A stretch of 44,180 bases of DNA. It comes from a virus. Position 1 is the stretch's first letter; every line of letters begins with the position of its first letter. Under the pieces are notes generated by a model. The model was given only the letters and a program-made list of their open reading frames with translations, was not told the origin of the DNA and made no database searches. Positions 1 through 8,900 of this stretch are shown piece by piece. Made by a program: the position numbers and the translations under genes. The DNA is taken from positions 1 to 44,180 of IMG/VR virus record IMGVR_UViG_3300021963_000229. One strand, 5' to 3'.

Positions 1-2
1 CT

Positions 3-1238
3 GACAAGGCTGAAGCCGAATTAGATGCACGCGTTAAAGCCGCTGTTGCCTCTATCTCTACTGGTGACACAGGTGCTGAGCGCTTGATGGCCGAAGTTGA
101 GAAGCGTTTGGAAAAAGCTGAAGAGTCTAGCAAATCAGTTATCGCTGGTTTAGAGGCTGCTTTAAAAGAGAAAGCGTCTGAAATCGAAGCAATCACAAAA
201 TCTAAAATGTCTTTCCAAGAAGCCAAAGACGGTATGTCTTATGCTGACAAAGAAAAGGCAGTTTTATTGTCTAAAATGGCTGGCAAGTCTGTTGACGGTA
301 CACGTACTGGTCGCGACTTAGTGCAAAAATACGGTGCTCACGTGCCTTCAGCTACATGGGAACTCGAAGTTTCTTTGAATCTTGAGTCTGAAGTTCGTCG
401 TCGTTTGGTTGTTGCTCCAGTGTTCCGTAACATTGCTATGCAAACCAACGTGATGACAATCCCAGTGAACCCAGAAGCAGGTACTGCAACTTGGGTTACT
501 AACGCTGACTTTGGCGCCGTTCCTGCTACCCTTGGTGCAGCTGGTGCTTCTGCTGGTAACACTGCTACTCACGCTCTCAAAGAAATCACTTTGAATGCTT
601 ATAAACTTGCTACAAACGAGTATACAGCATACGAAGAAGAAGAAGATGCTTTGTTGGCTTTGATGCCAATCATCCGTGATGGTATGGTTCGTCGTGTTGC
701 TCGCGCCGTTGACAAGGCCTTCTTGTTAGGTGCTGGTTCTGGTTCTGACCCTGTTAAGGGCTTGGCTAACTGGGCTTCCAACACCACTGCTACTGGTAAC
801 ACTGTTGCTGCTGGCATGAACGTTGCTAAGTTACGCACATTGCGTCAAGGTTTGGGTGCTTGGGGTCTGGATCCCGCAGAAGTAGTTTATATCATTAATA
901 CTGATACATACTACCAGTTGCTGGAAGACACAACCTTCCAAACAATGAACCAAGTTGGTACACAAGCTACATTGTTGACTGGTCAAATCGGTCAAATCGG
1001 TGGTAGCCCAGTGTTAGTTTCTGCAGAATTCGCTTCACCAGGTACTGGTATTGCTGGCGCTATCTGCTTGAACCCAGGCAACTTTATCGTTGGTAACCAG
1101 CGCGGTCTCCGCATTGATACCCAAGAATTAGTTGAGACACAACGTCGTGTTATGGTGGCTAGCCTCCGTACCGGTATGACACGTGTTACTACTAACTTAG
1201 GTAACGCTGTTACAGCACACAAGTACACAGCAACCTGA
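3..1238 (+). CDS. Major capsid protein, HK97 fold (5' end cut by window edge)
   Basis: Shell-forming capsid subunit. The frame is open to the left edge (first full codon at base 3), so the real start lies upstream. The ATG at 87 and TTG at 84 are internal. The visible 411 residues begin with about 90 charged, Ala/Glu/Lys-rich residues predicted to be coiled coil, as in the delta (scaffolding) domain of HK97-type capsids that the maturation protease removes. An HK97-like body follows, with E-x-x-x-R-R-R and a P-V-N-P-E strand region near the middle and a C-terminal beta-rich part. Codons are dominated by GCT, GGT, GTT, CGT and AAC, unlike the AT-richer neighbours, which suits very high expression. 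A terminator follows directly. The fold is inferred from sequence pattern and gene order. Confidence 0.9.
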   Translation, partial: DKAEAELDARVKAAVASISTGDTGAERLMAEVEKRLEKAEESSKSVIAGLEAALKEKASEIEAITKSKMSFQEAKDGMSYADKEKAVLLSKMAGKSVDGTRTGRDLVQKYGAHVPSATWELEVSLNLESEVRRRLVVAPVFRNIAMQTNVMTIPVNPEAGTATWVTNADFGAVPATLGAAGASAGNTATHALKEITLNAYKLATNEYTAYEEEEDALLALMPIIRDGMVRRVARAVDKAFLLGAGSGSDPVKGLANWASNTTATGNTVAAGMNVAKLRTLRQGLGAWGLDPAEVVYIINTDTYYQLLEDTTFQTMNQVGTQATLLTGQIGQIGGSPVLVSAEFASPGTGIAGAICLNPGNFIVGNQRGLRIDTQELVETQRRVMVASLRTGMTRVTTNLGNAVTAHKYTAT

Positions 1239-1256
1239 TCTGTTAGTGTAATTGTT

Positions 1257-1285
1257 AACAAGACCCTCTCGGGGGTCTTGTTTTA
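1257..1285 (+). terminator. Rho-independent terminator after the capsid gene
   Basis: A perfect 10-bp stem pairs bases 1257-1266 with 1273-1282 around a 6-base loop, and a T run overlaps the end of the stem. It lies 18 bases after the capsid stop codon. It probably ends or attenuates the capsid transcript so that the capsid message is more abundant than downstream genes. Confidence 0.85.
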
Positions 1286-1311
1286 TAAAGGTATTATGTG
1301 CCTTTATAAAA
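1281..1311 (+). promoter_or_regulatory. Second perfect hairpin sharing the terminator's T tract
   Basis: An 11-bp perfect inverted repeat pairs 1281-1291 (TTTTATAAAGG) with 1301-1311 (CCTTTATAAAA) around a 9-base loop. Its left arm begins in the T run of the preceding terminator, so the two hairpins compete for two bases. It ends six bases before the GAGG ribosome binding site of the next gene. It could be a read-through regulator, an RNA-stabilising or processing stem, or a protein-binding palindrome. The pairing is visible; the role is inference. Confidence 0.6.
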
Positions 1312-1325
1312 CAAGCGAGGTATTT

Positions 1326-1892
1326 ATGGCAACAAATTTAGTAACAAAAGCAGAATACAAAGCTTACATGGGAATTACTAGTACAAACTCTGACGCAGAA
1401 ATTGATTTCTTAATACCCAAGGTTAGCGATTTAGTAAAAACATATTGCCGTCGTACCTTTATTGATTTTTACGACGAGGCCAAAACAGAAGTGTTCGATG
1501 GTGGCTTTAAACAGATCATCTTAAAAGAAACTCCAGTAGTTACAGTTAATTCAGTTGCATATAGTGCAGATTATGGTAAGACTTATACTAATCTTGTAAA
1601 GTTTACAGACTATGTAGTACGTGATGATTACGTACTTAGTTTAAATCCTGGTGGGTTCCCAGAACAAATTAATGGTTACAAAGTAGTTTATTTTGCAGGA
1701 TACGAAGTAGTTCCTGGCGACTTAAAACTAGCAGTATTAGACTTAATAGAATACTACTCACGAAACAACGGTGCTGTACATAGTACTCGTGATTTAAATC
1801 CTAATACTACTCAGATCAACTACGTAGCTTCTAGTAATTTTCCGGCTTCGATCAAGCGCGTGCTAGATCAGTATATGGCGGACTTTACATGA
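1326..1892 (+). CDS. Head-tail connector, gp6-like
   Basis: A 188-residue protein. The start is placed at ATG 1326 because GAGG (1317-1320) lies upstream at good spacing. The same frame is open further upstream (TTG 1278, ATG 1295), but those starts fall inside the tandem hairpins. The N-terminal half has the helical pattern of gp6/QLRG-type connectors (A-E-I-D-F-L-I-P, then an Y-C-R-R-T-F motif). A beta-rich insert follows, and then a C-terminal helix with A-V-L-D-L-I-E-Y-Y. Such proteins form the ring below the portal that joins head to tail. Its place right after the capsid gene agrees. Confidence 0.75.
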   Translation: MATNLVTKAEYKAYMGITSTNSDAEIDFLIPKVSDLVKTYCRRTFIDFYDEAKTEVFDGGFKQIILKETPVVTVNSVAYSADYGKTYTNLVKFTDYVVRDDYVLSLNPGGFPEQINGYKVVYFAGYEVVPGDLKLAVLDLIEYYSRNNGAVHSTRDLNPNTTQINYVASSNFPASIKRVLDQYMADFT

Positions 1893-3340
1893 GTGCAGAA
1901 GCTTTTAGACGTACTTTAAATAAAGTACCAGAGCTAAAAGAATGGGCTTCTGGTCAACGTAATACAAGATCTATTTTACAACAGAGCAGAGAGTCTAGCA
2001 AAGCTGAAATAGAAAGCTCAACCGTAGATTTAATTATTCCGCTAGATCAACTTAAAAGTATATTAGGCGATGCTACTGCCACTACTATATTTAACGAAAT
2101 AAAATCTGAGAAATACTTACAAGTACCTACCCCCGTAGTTTATCATAGTGCTGCCGGACAAGAGACAGTTATTTTTCAAGGGTTAAACTTTAGAAGTGTA
2201 AATAAAACAGTCGGAGACTATCTGCAACAAATAGCTGCAGATGCTGGTGCACAAAATGCTGAGAATGTATCTCAAACAGTTTTAAATGAAATAAAAAATA
2301 GAAAGTATGATAAGGGCCATGTTTATGGATGGGCCAATACTTTATTACAACGAACAAAGGGTAGCATAGGCGAAGCACTAAAAGACCCTAGACGTAAAGT
2401 ACCTGCAGTACAACTTGATAAAGAACTAAATGCGCTAAACGGTTTTATAGATACTTTACTAGATATTGTAGAAGAATACGACGAGGTTACTAGTGATATT
2501 AAAAGTTTAAAAGCAAAGACTTTTGCTAAGTATCGTAAAACTGATTCTAGTTGGCTTATTGAATGGCAGGGTAGAACTGATCAACAAGCAGCTGGTGGTC
2601 GTGTAGGTCGTGTAACTGGTAAACAAAATACAGGTATTCGCGGATTCTTAAAAGAAGTAGGTTATAGTAATCAAAGCTTGATTGAAAAAGCTCTTGATAG
2701 TATGGTCGATGGTTTTGTTAGAGAAGGCTTAGTAGCTGAAGGTTCGCAAAGTTTAGTAGAACTAGAATCCTCGCCTGCTATTGTAAAATTAATAGAAGAC
2801 AGACTAGTCGCTACTATTAGTGGTAAAAAACGAAAATTAAAAAGCGAATACACAGGAACAATAGGCGGATTGCCTGAGTTAACTGCTAGAAACGTTGTAG
2901 GTGCTGCTAAAGCTAAAGCAGACATTCAAAGAGCTAAAACAGAACTAAAAAGCCTAAAGCAAAAAGTTACTAAGGCAAAACGTGAAGTAAAAAAGCAAGC
3001 ACTGCCAAAAACAGTAAATTTAGTAAATCTACTTGCTATTTTAAACTCTCAGATACAAGACGTAGTTAGCTCAAATATGGGCGACGGAACTAGAAAAGAC
3101 ATACTTAACTATAGAACCGGCAGATTTGCTAGTACAGTTAATATTGATCACTTAACTCAAAATCGAGACGGTTTAATAAGCGTATTCTATAGTTATATGA
3201 AAAATCCGTATGCAACCTTTAGTGCTGGTGGTAAACAAGAGAGACCAAAAACTCGAGATCCTAAACTTCTTATTGGTAAGTCTATACGAGATATTGCCTC
3301 ACAGGTAGTTGCTAATCAATTAAGGGCTATATCAATATGA
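1889..3340 (+). CDS. Neck-region structural protein of unknown fold
   Basis: A 483-residue protein whose ATG overlaps the previous stop by 4 bases. It is long, hydrophilic and Lys-rich, with heptad-like helices around residues 185-215 and 340-370 (many Lys/Glu/Leu) and no membrane segment. Its last ~100 residues (N-Y-R-T-G-R-F-A, then Y-M-K-N-P-Y, then G-K-S-I-R-D-I-A) resemble the C-terminal part of head-closure or HK97 gp10-type joining proteins, which are usually only 100-180 residues. The position between connector and tail terminator is where such a protein is expected. The N-terminal ~350 residues match nothing I recognise. Function is inferred from gene order and this weak resemblance. 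Confidence 0.5.
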   Translation: MSAEAFRRTLNKVPELKEWASGQRNTRSILQQSRESSKAEIESSTVDLIIPLDQLKSILGDATATTIFNEIKSEKYLQVPTPVVYHSAAGQETVIFQGLNFRSVNKTVGDYLQQIAADAGAQNAENVSQTVLNEIKNRKYDKGHVYGWANTLLQRTKGSIGEALKDPRRKVPAVQLDKELNALNGFIDTLLDIVEEYDEVTSDIKSLKAKTFAKYRKTDSSWLIEWQGRTDQQAAGGRVGRVTGKQNTGIRGFLKEVGYSNQSLIEKALDSMVDGFVREGLVAEGSQSLVELESSPAIVKLIEDRLVATISGKKRKLKSEYTGTIGGLPELTARNVVGAAKAKADIQRAKTELKSLKQKVTKAKREVKKQALPKTVNLVNLLAILNSQIQDVVSSNMGDGTRKDILNYRTGRFASTVNIDHLTQNRDGLISVFYSYMKNPYATFSAGGKQERPKTRDPKLLIGKSIRDIASQVVANQLRAISI

Positions 3341-3777
3341 GCAAACGAAACAGTATAGCAAAAGCACTTGCAGAGAAATTAAAAACAATTGATGGTACTG
3401 CTCCTTATACGTCAAACTTATATAACAACAGTTACGCAAAGCTAAAGTTCTGGGACGAGATTCAAGACTTTCCAGCAGTGTACATAGTGCCCGGCACAGA
3501 GATTCGCGAATATCATCCAGCTGATTTTGCTTGGTGCTTTTTAAATTTGTCGTTAAAAGTATACGTAAAAGATCAGGAAGATCCTCAATTCGAACTAGAA
3601 ACCCTATTACACGATTTAGAGAATTGTATCCATAATAATCGCGTATTAGTCTATGACCAAGCTAACAGCCTGGAAACGACCGAAATACTAATTCAGTCGA
3701 TAATGACCGACGAAGGGCTACTAGTTCCTTATGGTGTCGGAGAGATGAACCTACAGGTGCGATATGCACTACAATAA
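3337..3777 (+). CDS. Tail terminator protein
   Basis: A 146-residue protein starting in a 4-base overlap with the preceding stop. The layout (N-terminal helix, strand with P-A-V-Y-I-V-P-G, strand with F-L-N-L-S-L-K-V-Y-V, helix with L-L-H-D-L-E, final beta strand) is that of lambda gpU-like tail terminators, which cap the tail tube at the head-proximal end and stop its polymerisation. Size and position just before the tube gene agree with this. No single catalytic motif is expected in this family, so the call rests on fold pattern and gene order. Confidence 0.65.
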   Translation: MSKRNSIAKALAEKLKTIDGTAPYTSNLYNNSYAKLKFWDEIQDFPAVYIVPGTEIREYHPADFAWCFLNLSLKVYVKDQEDPQFELETLLHDLENCIHNNRVLVYDQANSLETTEILIQSIMTDEGLLVPYGVGEMNLQVRYALQ

Positions 3778-3847
3778 CGTTGCCGGCACCAAAGCAGATA
3801 AATGTCTAGTAGGTGTGCCTTACGTTTCAACCACAAGGAAATAAAAT

Positions 3848-4969
3848 ATGGCATTTAATTTAATTCGTAATAGTCGCGTATTTTACACAAGCAATGTAGA
3901 TGCAACTACAGGTGCAGTTAAAACTACGGGATTCACTACGGCTAATACCCGTGAAATTCAAGTTTTGGAAGGCTTCTCGTTCTCCCAAAACACTACTTCA
4001 GAAACAGTCACATTAAACGAAGCCGGTGCTGCACCAGTTCGTGGACAACGTAGTTTTAATACTGCATTAGATCCAGCTGACTTTTCTTTTACAACCTATA
4101 TGCGTCCTGCAGACACTGGTACAAATATCAGCTGTGAAGAGGCCGTTTTATGGAACGCAATGTTCTCTGCTTCTGAAATTGGTGGTGCAAACCCCGCCTG
4201 GACAGACGGTATTAGTTCAGCTACTTGCGTAGTTACTAACTCAGACAAGCATCAATTGCTGGCGTTTGGTATGATTATTGTAGTTGACGAAACTACTTTT
4301 GTTATTGACAACTGTGTGTTGAATACAGCTACTATTGACTTCGGTTTAGACGCTATTGCCTCAGTGCAGTGGGCTGGACAAGGCGGAGTTTTACGTCAGA
4401 TCACTTCACCAACTATTGGAACTGGGACTTTATCAGGTTCTTTAGGCGGTAACTTTTTAGTTAAGAATACTGCTGCTCCTTATATTGCTAACAAACTTAG
4501 CGTTGTTACACTAGACGAAGGTATCGGTGCAGGCGGTACAGCATATACAGTGCCAATTACTGGTGGTAGCTTAACAATTAGTAACAATGTTACGTATTTA
4601 ACTCCTGCTAACTTAGCAACAGTTAATAAGCCTGTTACTTATTTTACAAGTACACGTGCTATTAGTGGTAGTTTAAATGCTTACTTGCGTACAGGTACAG
4701 GATATACTGCTGATTTGATGGGTACTATGTTGACTAATTCAGCTACTGCTGTTAGCCCTGCATTTTACATGAAGATATCTGTTGGTGGTACTGGTAGTAC
4801 TAAAGTTGACTTTACAATGCCTGGCGTTGTGTTAACAATTCCTACAGTTAATGCTGAGCAAGTTGTTTCAACAACTATTAACTTTACTGCTCAAGGTACC
4901 GCTAGCGGAAACTTTGATATTGGTGTAGCTAACGAGCTGTCAATCGCTTACACAACGCCTAACGTTTAA
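3848..4969 (+). CDS. Major tail tube protein
   Basis: A 373-residue beta-rich protein with Thr/Ser/Gly-rich strands, no signal peptide and no membrane segment. It is preceded by AAGGA (3836-3840). The N-terminus (N-L-I-R-N-S-R-V-F-Y, a T-R-E-I-Q-V-L-E-G-F-S-F strand, then a long loop with P-A-D-F-S-F-T-T-Y) is typical of tube subunits of long-tailed phages. It lies between the tail terminator and the frameshifted assembly chaperone, the lambda V position. At 373 residues it is longer than many tubes, and the last ~170 residues may form a second surface domain. Heavy GCT/GGT/AAC codon use suggests high expression. The 70 bases before it contain only a weak stem. Confidence 0.8.
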   Translation: MAFNLIRNSRVFYTSNVDATTGAVKTTGFTTANTREIQVLEGFSFSQNTTSETVTLNEAGAAPVRGQRSFNTALDPADFSFTTYMRPADTGTNISCEEAVLWNAMFSASEIGGANPAWTDGISSATCVVTNSDKHQLLAFGMIIVVDETTFVIDNCVLNTATIDFGLDAIASVQWAGQGGVLRQITSPTIGTGTLSGSLGGNFLVKNTAAPYIANKLSVVTLDEGIGAGGTAYTVPITGGSLTISNNVTYLTPANLATVNKPVTYFTSTRAISGSLNAYLRTGTGYTADLMGTMLTNSATAVSPAFYMKISVGGTGSTKVDFTMPGVVLTIPTVNAEQVVSTTINFTAQGTASGNFDIGVANELSIAYTTPNV

Positions 4970-4979
4970 TAAACTGATC

Positions 4980-5012
4980 TGGGCTAAGCATGGTGCTTAG
5001 CCCATTGTATTC
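4980..5012 (+). terminator. Hairpin after the tail tube gene, probable terminator
   Basis: A perfect 11-bp stem (4980-4990 with 4994-5004, arms TGGGCTAAGCA and TGCTTAGCCCA) encloses a 3-base loop and starts 10 bases after the tube stop. The tract after it (TTGTATTCTTT) is only moderately T-rich. It is likely a partial terminator that lowers expression of the assembly chaperone relative to the tube. Confidence 0.65.
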
Positions 5013-5027
5013 TTTAATAATAAAAAT

Positions 5028-5438
5028 ATGTCTGAAATTTCTTTAAAATCCCTTTTAGTTCCTAGTAAATCTGTTGAAGTTGAATATCCCGGCATGCCAG
5101 GTTTCAAAGTTAATCTTGCGTTTTTAAGCCGTGAAACATTGCTTAATATTCGTAAGAAGTCAACAAAAACTTCCTTTAAAAATCGTCAAGCTGCCGAAGA
5201 GTTTAATGAAGACTTGTTCTTACAACTCTATGTTGAAGCTGCCGTTAAAGGTTGGACAGGACTTAAAATGTCTTATCTTGAGCAACTTGCCCCAGTTGAT
5301 TTAACTGGACAAAAGCCAGACGATGAACTAGGCTTTACAGCTGAAAATGCACTGTACTTGATGAAAAACTCAAGTAACTTTGATGGCTTCATTAGCGAAC
5401 AGGTCTCAGACTTGGGAAACTTTTCGAAGAGCAACTAA
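5028..5438 (+). CDS. Tail assembly chaperone, zero-frame product (lambda G-like)
   Basis: A 136-residue protein with a beta-rich N-terminus and a helical, acidic C-terminus (F-N-E-D-L-F-L-Q-L-Y-V-E-A-A-V-K-G-W). It lies between tail tube and tape measure, where long-tailed phages encode a pair of chaperones that coat the tape measure during tail assembly. The gene ends six codons after an in-frame slippery heptamer at 5414-5420. A fraction of ribosomes should shift to frame -1 and make the longer G-T-like product. Similarity to lambda gpG is by position and architecture, not by residues I can align. Confidence 0.75.
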   Translation: MSEISLKSLLVPSKSVEVEYPGMPGFKVNLAFLSRETLLNIRKKSTKTSFKNRQAAEEFNEDLFLQLYVEAAVKGWTGLKMSYLEQLAPVDLTGQKPDDELGFTAENALYLMKNSSNFDGFISEQVSDLGNFSKSN

Positions 5439-5458
5439 GTCACGTTACTAGGTTGCTC
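5414..5458 (+). promoter_or_regulatory. Programmed -1 ribosomal frameshift site
   Basis: The heptamer G-GGA-AAC (5414-5420) is in the right phase (codons GGA 5415-5417, AAC 5418-5420) for simultaneous -1 slippage. After an 8-base spacer, GAGCAAC (5429-5435) pairs perfectly with GTTGCTC (5452-5458); AGT/ACT can add a short inner stem. The zero-frame stop (5436-5438) lies in the hairpin loop. Slippage joins the upstream frame to the open frame ending at 5806, giving about 259 residues. This is the classic arrangement of lambda-like G/GT genes. Confidence 0.88.
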
Positions 5459-5806
5459 ACAAACTATATGCAAAATAGCAGTGTTGCAATGACCAAAGAA
5501 GCATACTTTGAAATGTGCGCGGCTTTAGGTAATGAACCTGCAGAAGATGAAATTCCAGTTGAGTTTGAAGACTTTCCACTGGAAGTTCAACAAGCACTAA
5601 TTGCGTATAGGATGCTTCGAGATGAGTGGGATAGCATGAATGGCATTTACTTAGGTAAATCACTGATTGGTATTTCAGAAGTTTTGGAAGCTACAGAAAT
5701 TGATCTTGAAGACAGAAAGTTTATAACTATGCTTGTTCGCACAATAGATGGTGTAAGAATACAAGAGATCAATAATAAACAAAAAACTGAAAAGCCCGCT
5801 AAGTAA
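5420..5806 (+). CDS. Frameshift extension of the tail assembly chaperone (T domain)
   Basis: This stretch is open in the -1 frame from the slippery site to the TAA at 5804-5806 and adds about 128 residues after the shift (reading L-F-E-E-Q-L-S-H-V-T-R-L-L-T-N). It has no good start codon or ribosome binding site of its own. The TTG at 5453 lies inside the frameshift hairpin. The product is acidic and helical, with a Lys-rich tail. By analogy with lambda GT, this domain should bind tail tube subunits while the shared N-terminal domain binds the tape measure. Its last codons form part of the terminator stem at 5790-5823. Confidence 0.82.
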   Translation, partial: LFEEQLSHVTRLLTNYMQNSSVAMTKEAYFEMCAALGNEPAEDEIPVEFEDFPLEVQQALIAYRMLRDEWDSMNGIYLGKSLIGISEVLEATEIDLEDRKFITMLVRTIDGVRIQEINNKQKTEKPAK

Positions 5807-5823
5807 TTTAGTGGGCTTTTTTA
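5790..5823 (+). terminator. Rho-independent terminator overlapping the chaperone stop codon
   Basis: AAAAGCCCGCTAA (5790-5802) pairs with TTAGTGGGCTTTT (5808-5820) with one G-U pair and a 5-base loop, followed by TTT. The chaperone stop codon is in the loop. It separates the head/tube transcript from the tape measure promoter 20 bases downstream. Confidence 0.85.
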
Positions 5824-5842
5824 TGCTTTAAAATTTTATGTA

Positions 5843-5871
5843 TTGACAATTTTGACCATATGTGCTATAAT
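5843..5871 (+). promoter_or_regulatory. Consensus sigma70 promoter for the tail operon
   Basis: A perfect TTGACA (5843-5848), a 17-base spacer and a perfect TATAAT (5866-5871), with a TG one base upstream of the -10 (extended -10). Transcription should start near 5878, about 58 bases before the tape measure ATG. It directly follows a terminator. A near-twin lies at 22246-22274. Confidence 0.88.
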
Positions 5872-5935
5872 GGTCCTAATGAAAAATATCTAAATTTTTT
5901 AATAATGCCACTTAACCATTCAAGGAGGGGGCTTA

Positions 5936-8900
5936 ATGACAAAAGTAACTGTAGGCTTTGAGCTAAAAGACGCGACAAAGTCGGTTGACGGAGTAGACGC
6001 CTCTGGTAAGCGTTTAAATAAGACTCTTGAACGTACTCAAGAGCTGATGAAGGGTACAAAAGGCGGATCAAAAGCAGCTAATGCGGCCTTTCAACAAACA
6101 GAATATAACACAGCTCGTGGTACTATTGGTACTGGTGCTGGAGGTCGTGACTTTGCTAAGCAATCACGTGAACTAGATGGCTTAGTTCGCTTATACGCTG
6201 TGTATGCTGCTAATATCTTTGCCGCAGGTGCTGCTTTCCGCGCACTCAGCGAAGCTATGGATACAACAAACATGATACAAGGCTTAAACCAACTCGGCGC
6301 TGCTAGCGGTGTAGCAATGGGTGGGTTAGCTAAACGATTCTCAGAGGCCAGCGGTGGAGCAATTAGCTTACGCGAGTCTATGGAAGCAACAGCCAAGGCT
6401 GTGTCTAGCGGATTATCCCAAGCACAGTTTTTAAAGCTGGGTGATGTTGCCAAGAAAGCATCTCAAGCACTGGGTGTTAACATGTCGGATGCTGTTAGTC
6501 GTTTGACTCGTGGTATTACAAAGCTTGAGCCTGAGCTTTTAGATGAATTGGGTATTTTTACTAAAGTTGGTAAAGCTACTGAAGATTATGCGCGTGCTAT
6601 TGGTAAGCCCGTTAGTGCGCTAACAGACTTTGAAAAACGCCAAGCTTTTGCTAATGCAGTACTTGAAGAAGGTGCAAAGAAGTTTGGACAGATCGATATT
6701 CCTACTAATCCTTATGACAAGTTATTGGCTACATTAAAGAATGTAGCGCAAGCTGGATTAGAAATTGTAAACAACGTACTTGCACCGTTTGCTAAATTGT
6801 TATCCAACAACACAGGTTTATTGGTAGGTGTTATAGGCTTAATTGGCGCTAAAATTGTCAAAGACGCTCTGCCTGCTATTGGGCAGTGGAGAACAGGCTT
6901 AAAAGACGCAGCAGATGAGGCTCGTAAGCGTAGTTCAGATATTGCTGCAAGTTTTGGTGAAGGCTTTGTTGAGCGCACTAATGCGGCATTTAAAGTCCCA
7001 CAACTAGAAGCGAACTTAAAGAAATCAGAAGAAGCGTACCGTGCTAGTCGTACTAAAATGGCTGCAATGGATACCGACCTTTCTAAGAAACTGCTCAAAG
7101 GCGGTGCAGGAACAGATGACAGAGCTTTAAGATCAGAACAAACACGATATACTAAAGAGATTAATGTTTTAAGACGTCAAGGCTTAGACATAAATAATGC
7201 TCAAATTTTAGCTCTTGAAAAAGAGCGAGCAGTAATTATTTCTTTACGTGGAGACATGAAAGCACTTAATGCTGCTCAAGACGCGGCATTAAGCAAAGCA
7301 AGCGGTGGTAGTATATTTGAAAGAGTCGGTGACTACTTACGTACTAGTGCTGCTAAAGGTGCTCGTGACAAAGCTACACGTTTAGACATACTAAGTGATG
7401 TAAGTAAAAATCAAAGAGAACAAGGATTTGGACCTGCCTTTGATATCATGATGAAAGATCTTGATAAACTACCTGGTAAGTTCCAAAAAGTACGTACAGG
7501 TATAGCCGGTATTGTTATTGCTGGAGCAGGTTCAATAGGTACAGCCGCAGCAGGCTTAAGCAGATTTTTAGGTCCAGTAGGTATCGGTTTAGGTATATTA
7601 CAAGCTGCACTACCACTATTCCGAAACAATGAAGAAGCAGCCGCACGTTTCTCAGGCTCACTTGATTTATTAAAAGAAAATTCAGAAAATGCGTTCCGCG
7701 TACTGGAAAGACTCAGCAAGCTAGATCCTCTAGAGCGTATCTCTGTAGACAATATATTTGCTAAAGGAACAGCCCTTGAAAGCTTAGGCGGAAGTATGTC
7801 TAAGGCATTTACGGATATTGAAACAGAAATAAAAACTCGTAACTGGGCGGACAGTACCACTAATTTCTTAGCAAGTATTATAGGTCGTAGTTCAGAACAA
7901 CTATTAGCTAAACAAGTTGGCAATACAATTGAGCGAGCTGTAAAGTTGTCGGCTAATGGTCCTAACGGTAAAGCTGTTCAGGAAGAACTAGCAAACTTAC
8001 TAAAGTTACCTGCTAATGCTACTACAAAAGGAATTACTGACGCTTTAAATACAGCTAGCCCTGCGGTACAGCAAGCTGCTGCTAAAATAATAGAAGATGC
8101 TGGTAAAAAGGCTGTAGCTTCTGCAGGTTCTCTTAAAACTTTTAAACAAAGTTTGGCCGAGAGTGCAAAGGTTTATCAAGATTTAGTAAATACCACAAAA
8201 AATTCTACTCCACTAACGAAGTTTGCAGAAGATAGTTCTAAACAAATTATAGAACTATCAAAAACACTAGCTAGTGCTGAGTTGCCTGAAAAACTAAGTG
8301 CTCTCAATGATTTATCTAAAGATATTAACTTCTTACAGCTATTTCCCGTAGAAGCAGCACGTAATATCTTATCAACTTCAAACGAATTAAATACTCTTAC
8401 TGTAGAATTAGCAGAAGTAGAACGTAGACAGACTCTATACAATGACGCTTTAAATGAGCAACAAATTATTTTAGATAAATATGCTGGCCGTCGTAGACAA
8501 AGTCTTACTGGCAACGAAGCTAAAGAATTCGAAAACGCTAAAGATGCTATTAATCGTCTGAATAATTTAAACGTTGGGGTACAGGCTACAAGAAGCAGTA
8601 TTGCTGCCTCGCTACAGGGTGCGTCAATAAAGTTTGCAGATTCTATGAAAGCGGGTTTAATAGCTAATATTGACACTTTCACAAGAGGTTTAGTGGAAGC
8701 AGCAGCAAGAGCACGACTCGAAATTCAAAAAGTAGCTTCAGCTGGTATTACTGATCCTAGATTAAAAGCAAGCTATCAAACAGGTCTTGATTTAAAAGGA
8801 CTTGAATTAGATCGTCAAATGCTAAAATCACAAATGGATTTAATTGACTCTAATGCTGAGTTGCGTTTAGCTATAATGGAAAATACTTTTGCTTCAGGTT

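Noticed and set aside
3785-3819. Hairpin between tail terminator and tail tube genes (GGCAC with GTGCC)
   Set aside because: Only 5 bp around a 25-base loop and no T run; no support as terminator.
5453-5806. Independent gene starting at TTG 5453
   Set aside because: The TTG lies in the frameshift hairpin and has no ribosome binding site; the frame is better explained as the -1 extension of the upstream chaperone gene.
7411-7923. Long minus-strand open frames under the tape measure (also 6091-6453, 6712-7098, 8176-8682)
   Set aside because: All are antisense shadows of the tape measure; no ribosome binding sites and Ser/Ala/Leu-rich nonsense products.
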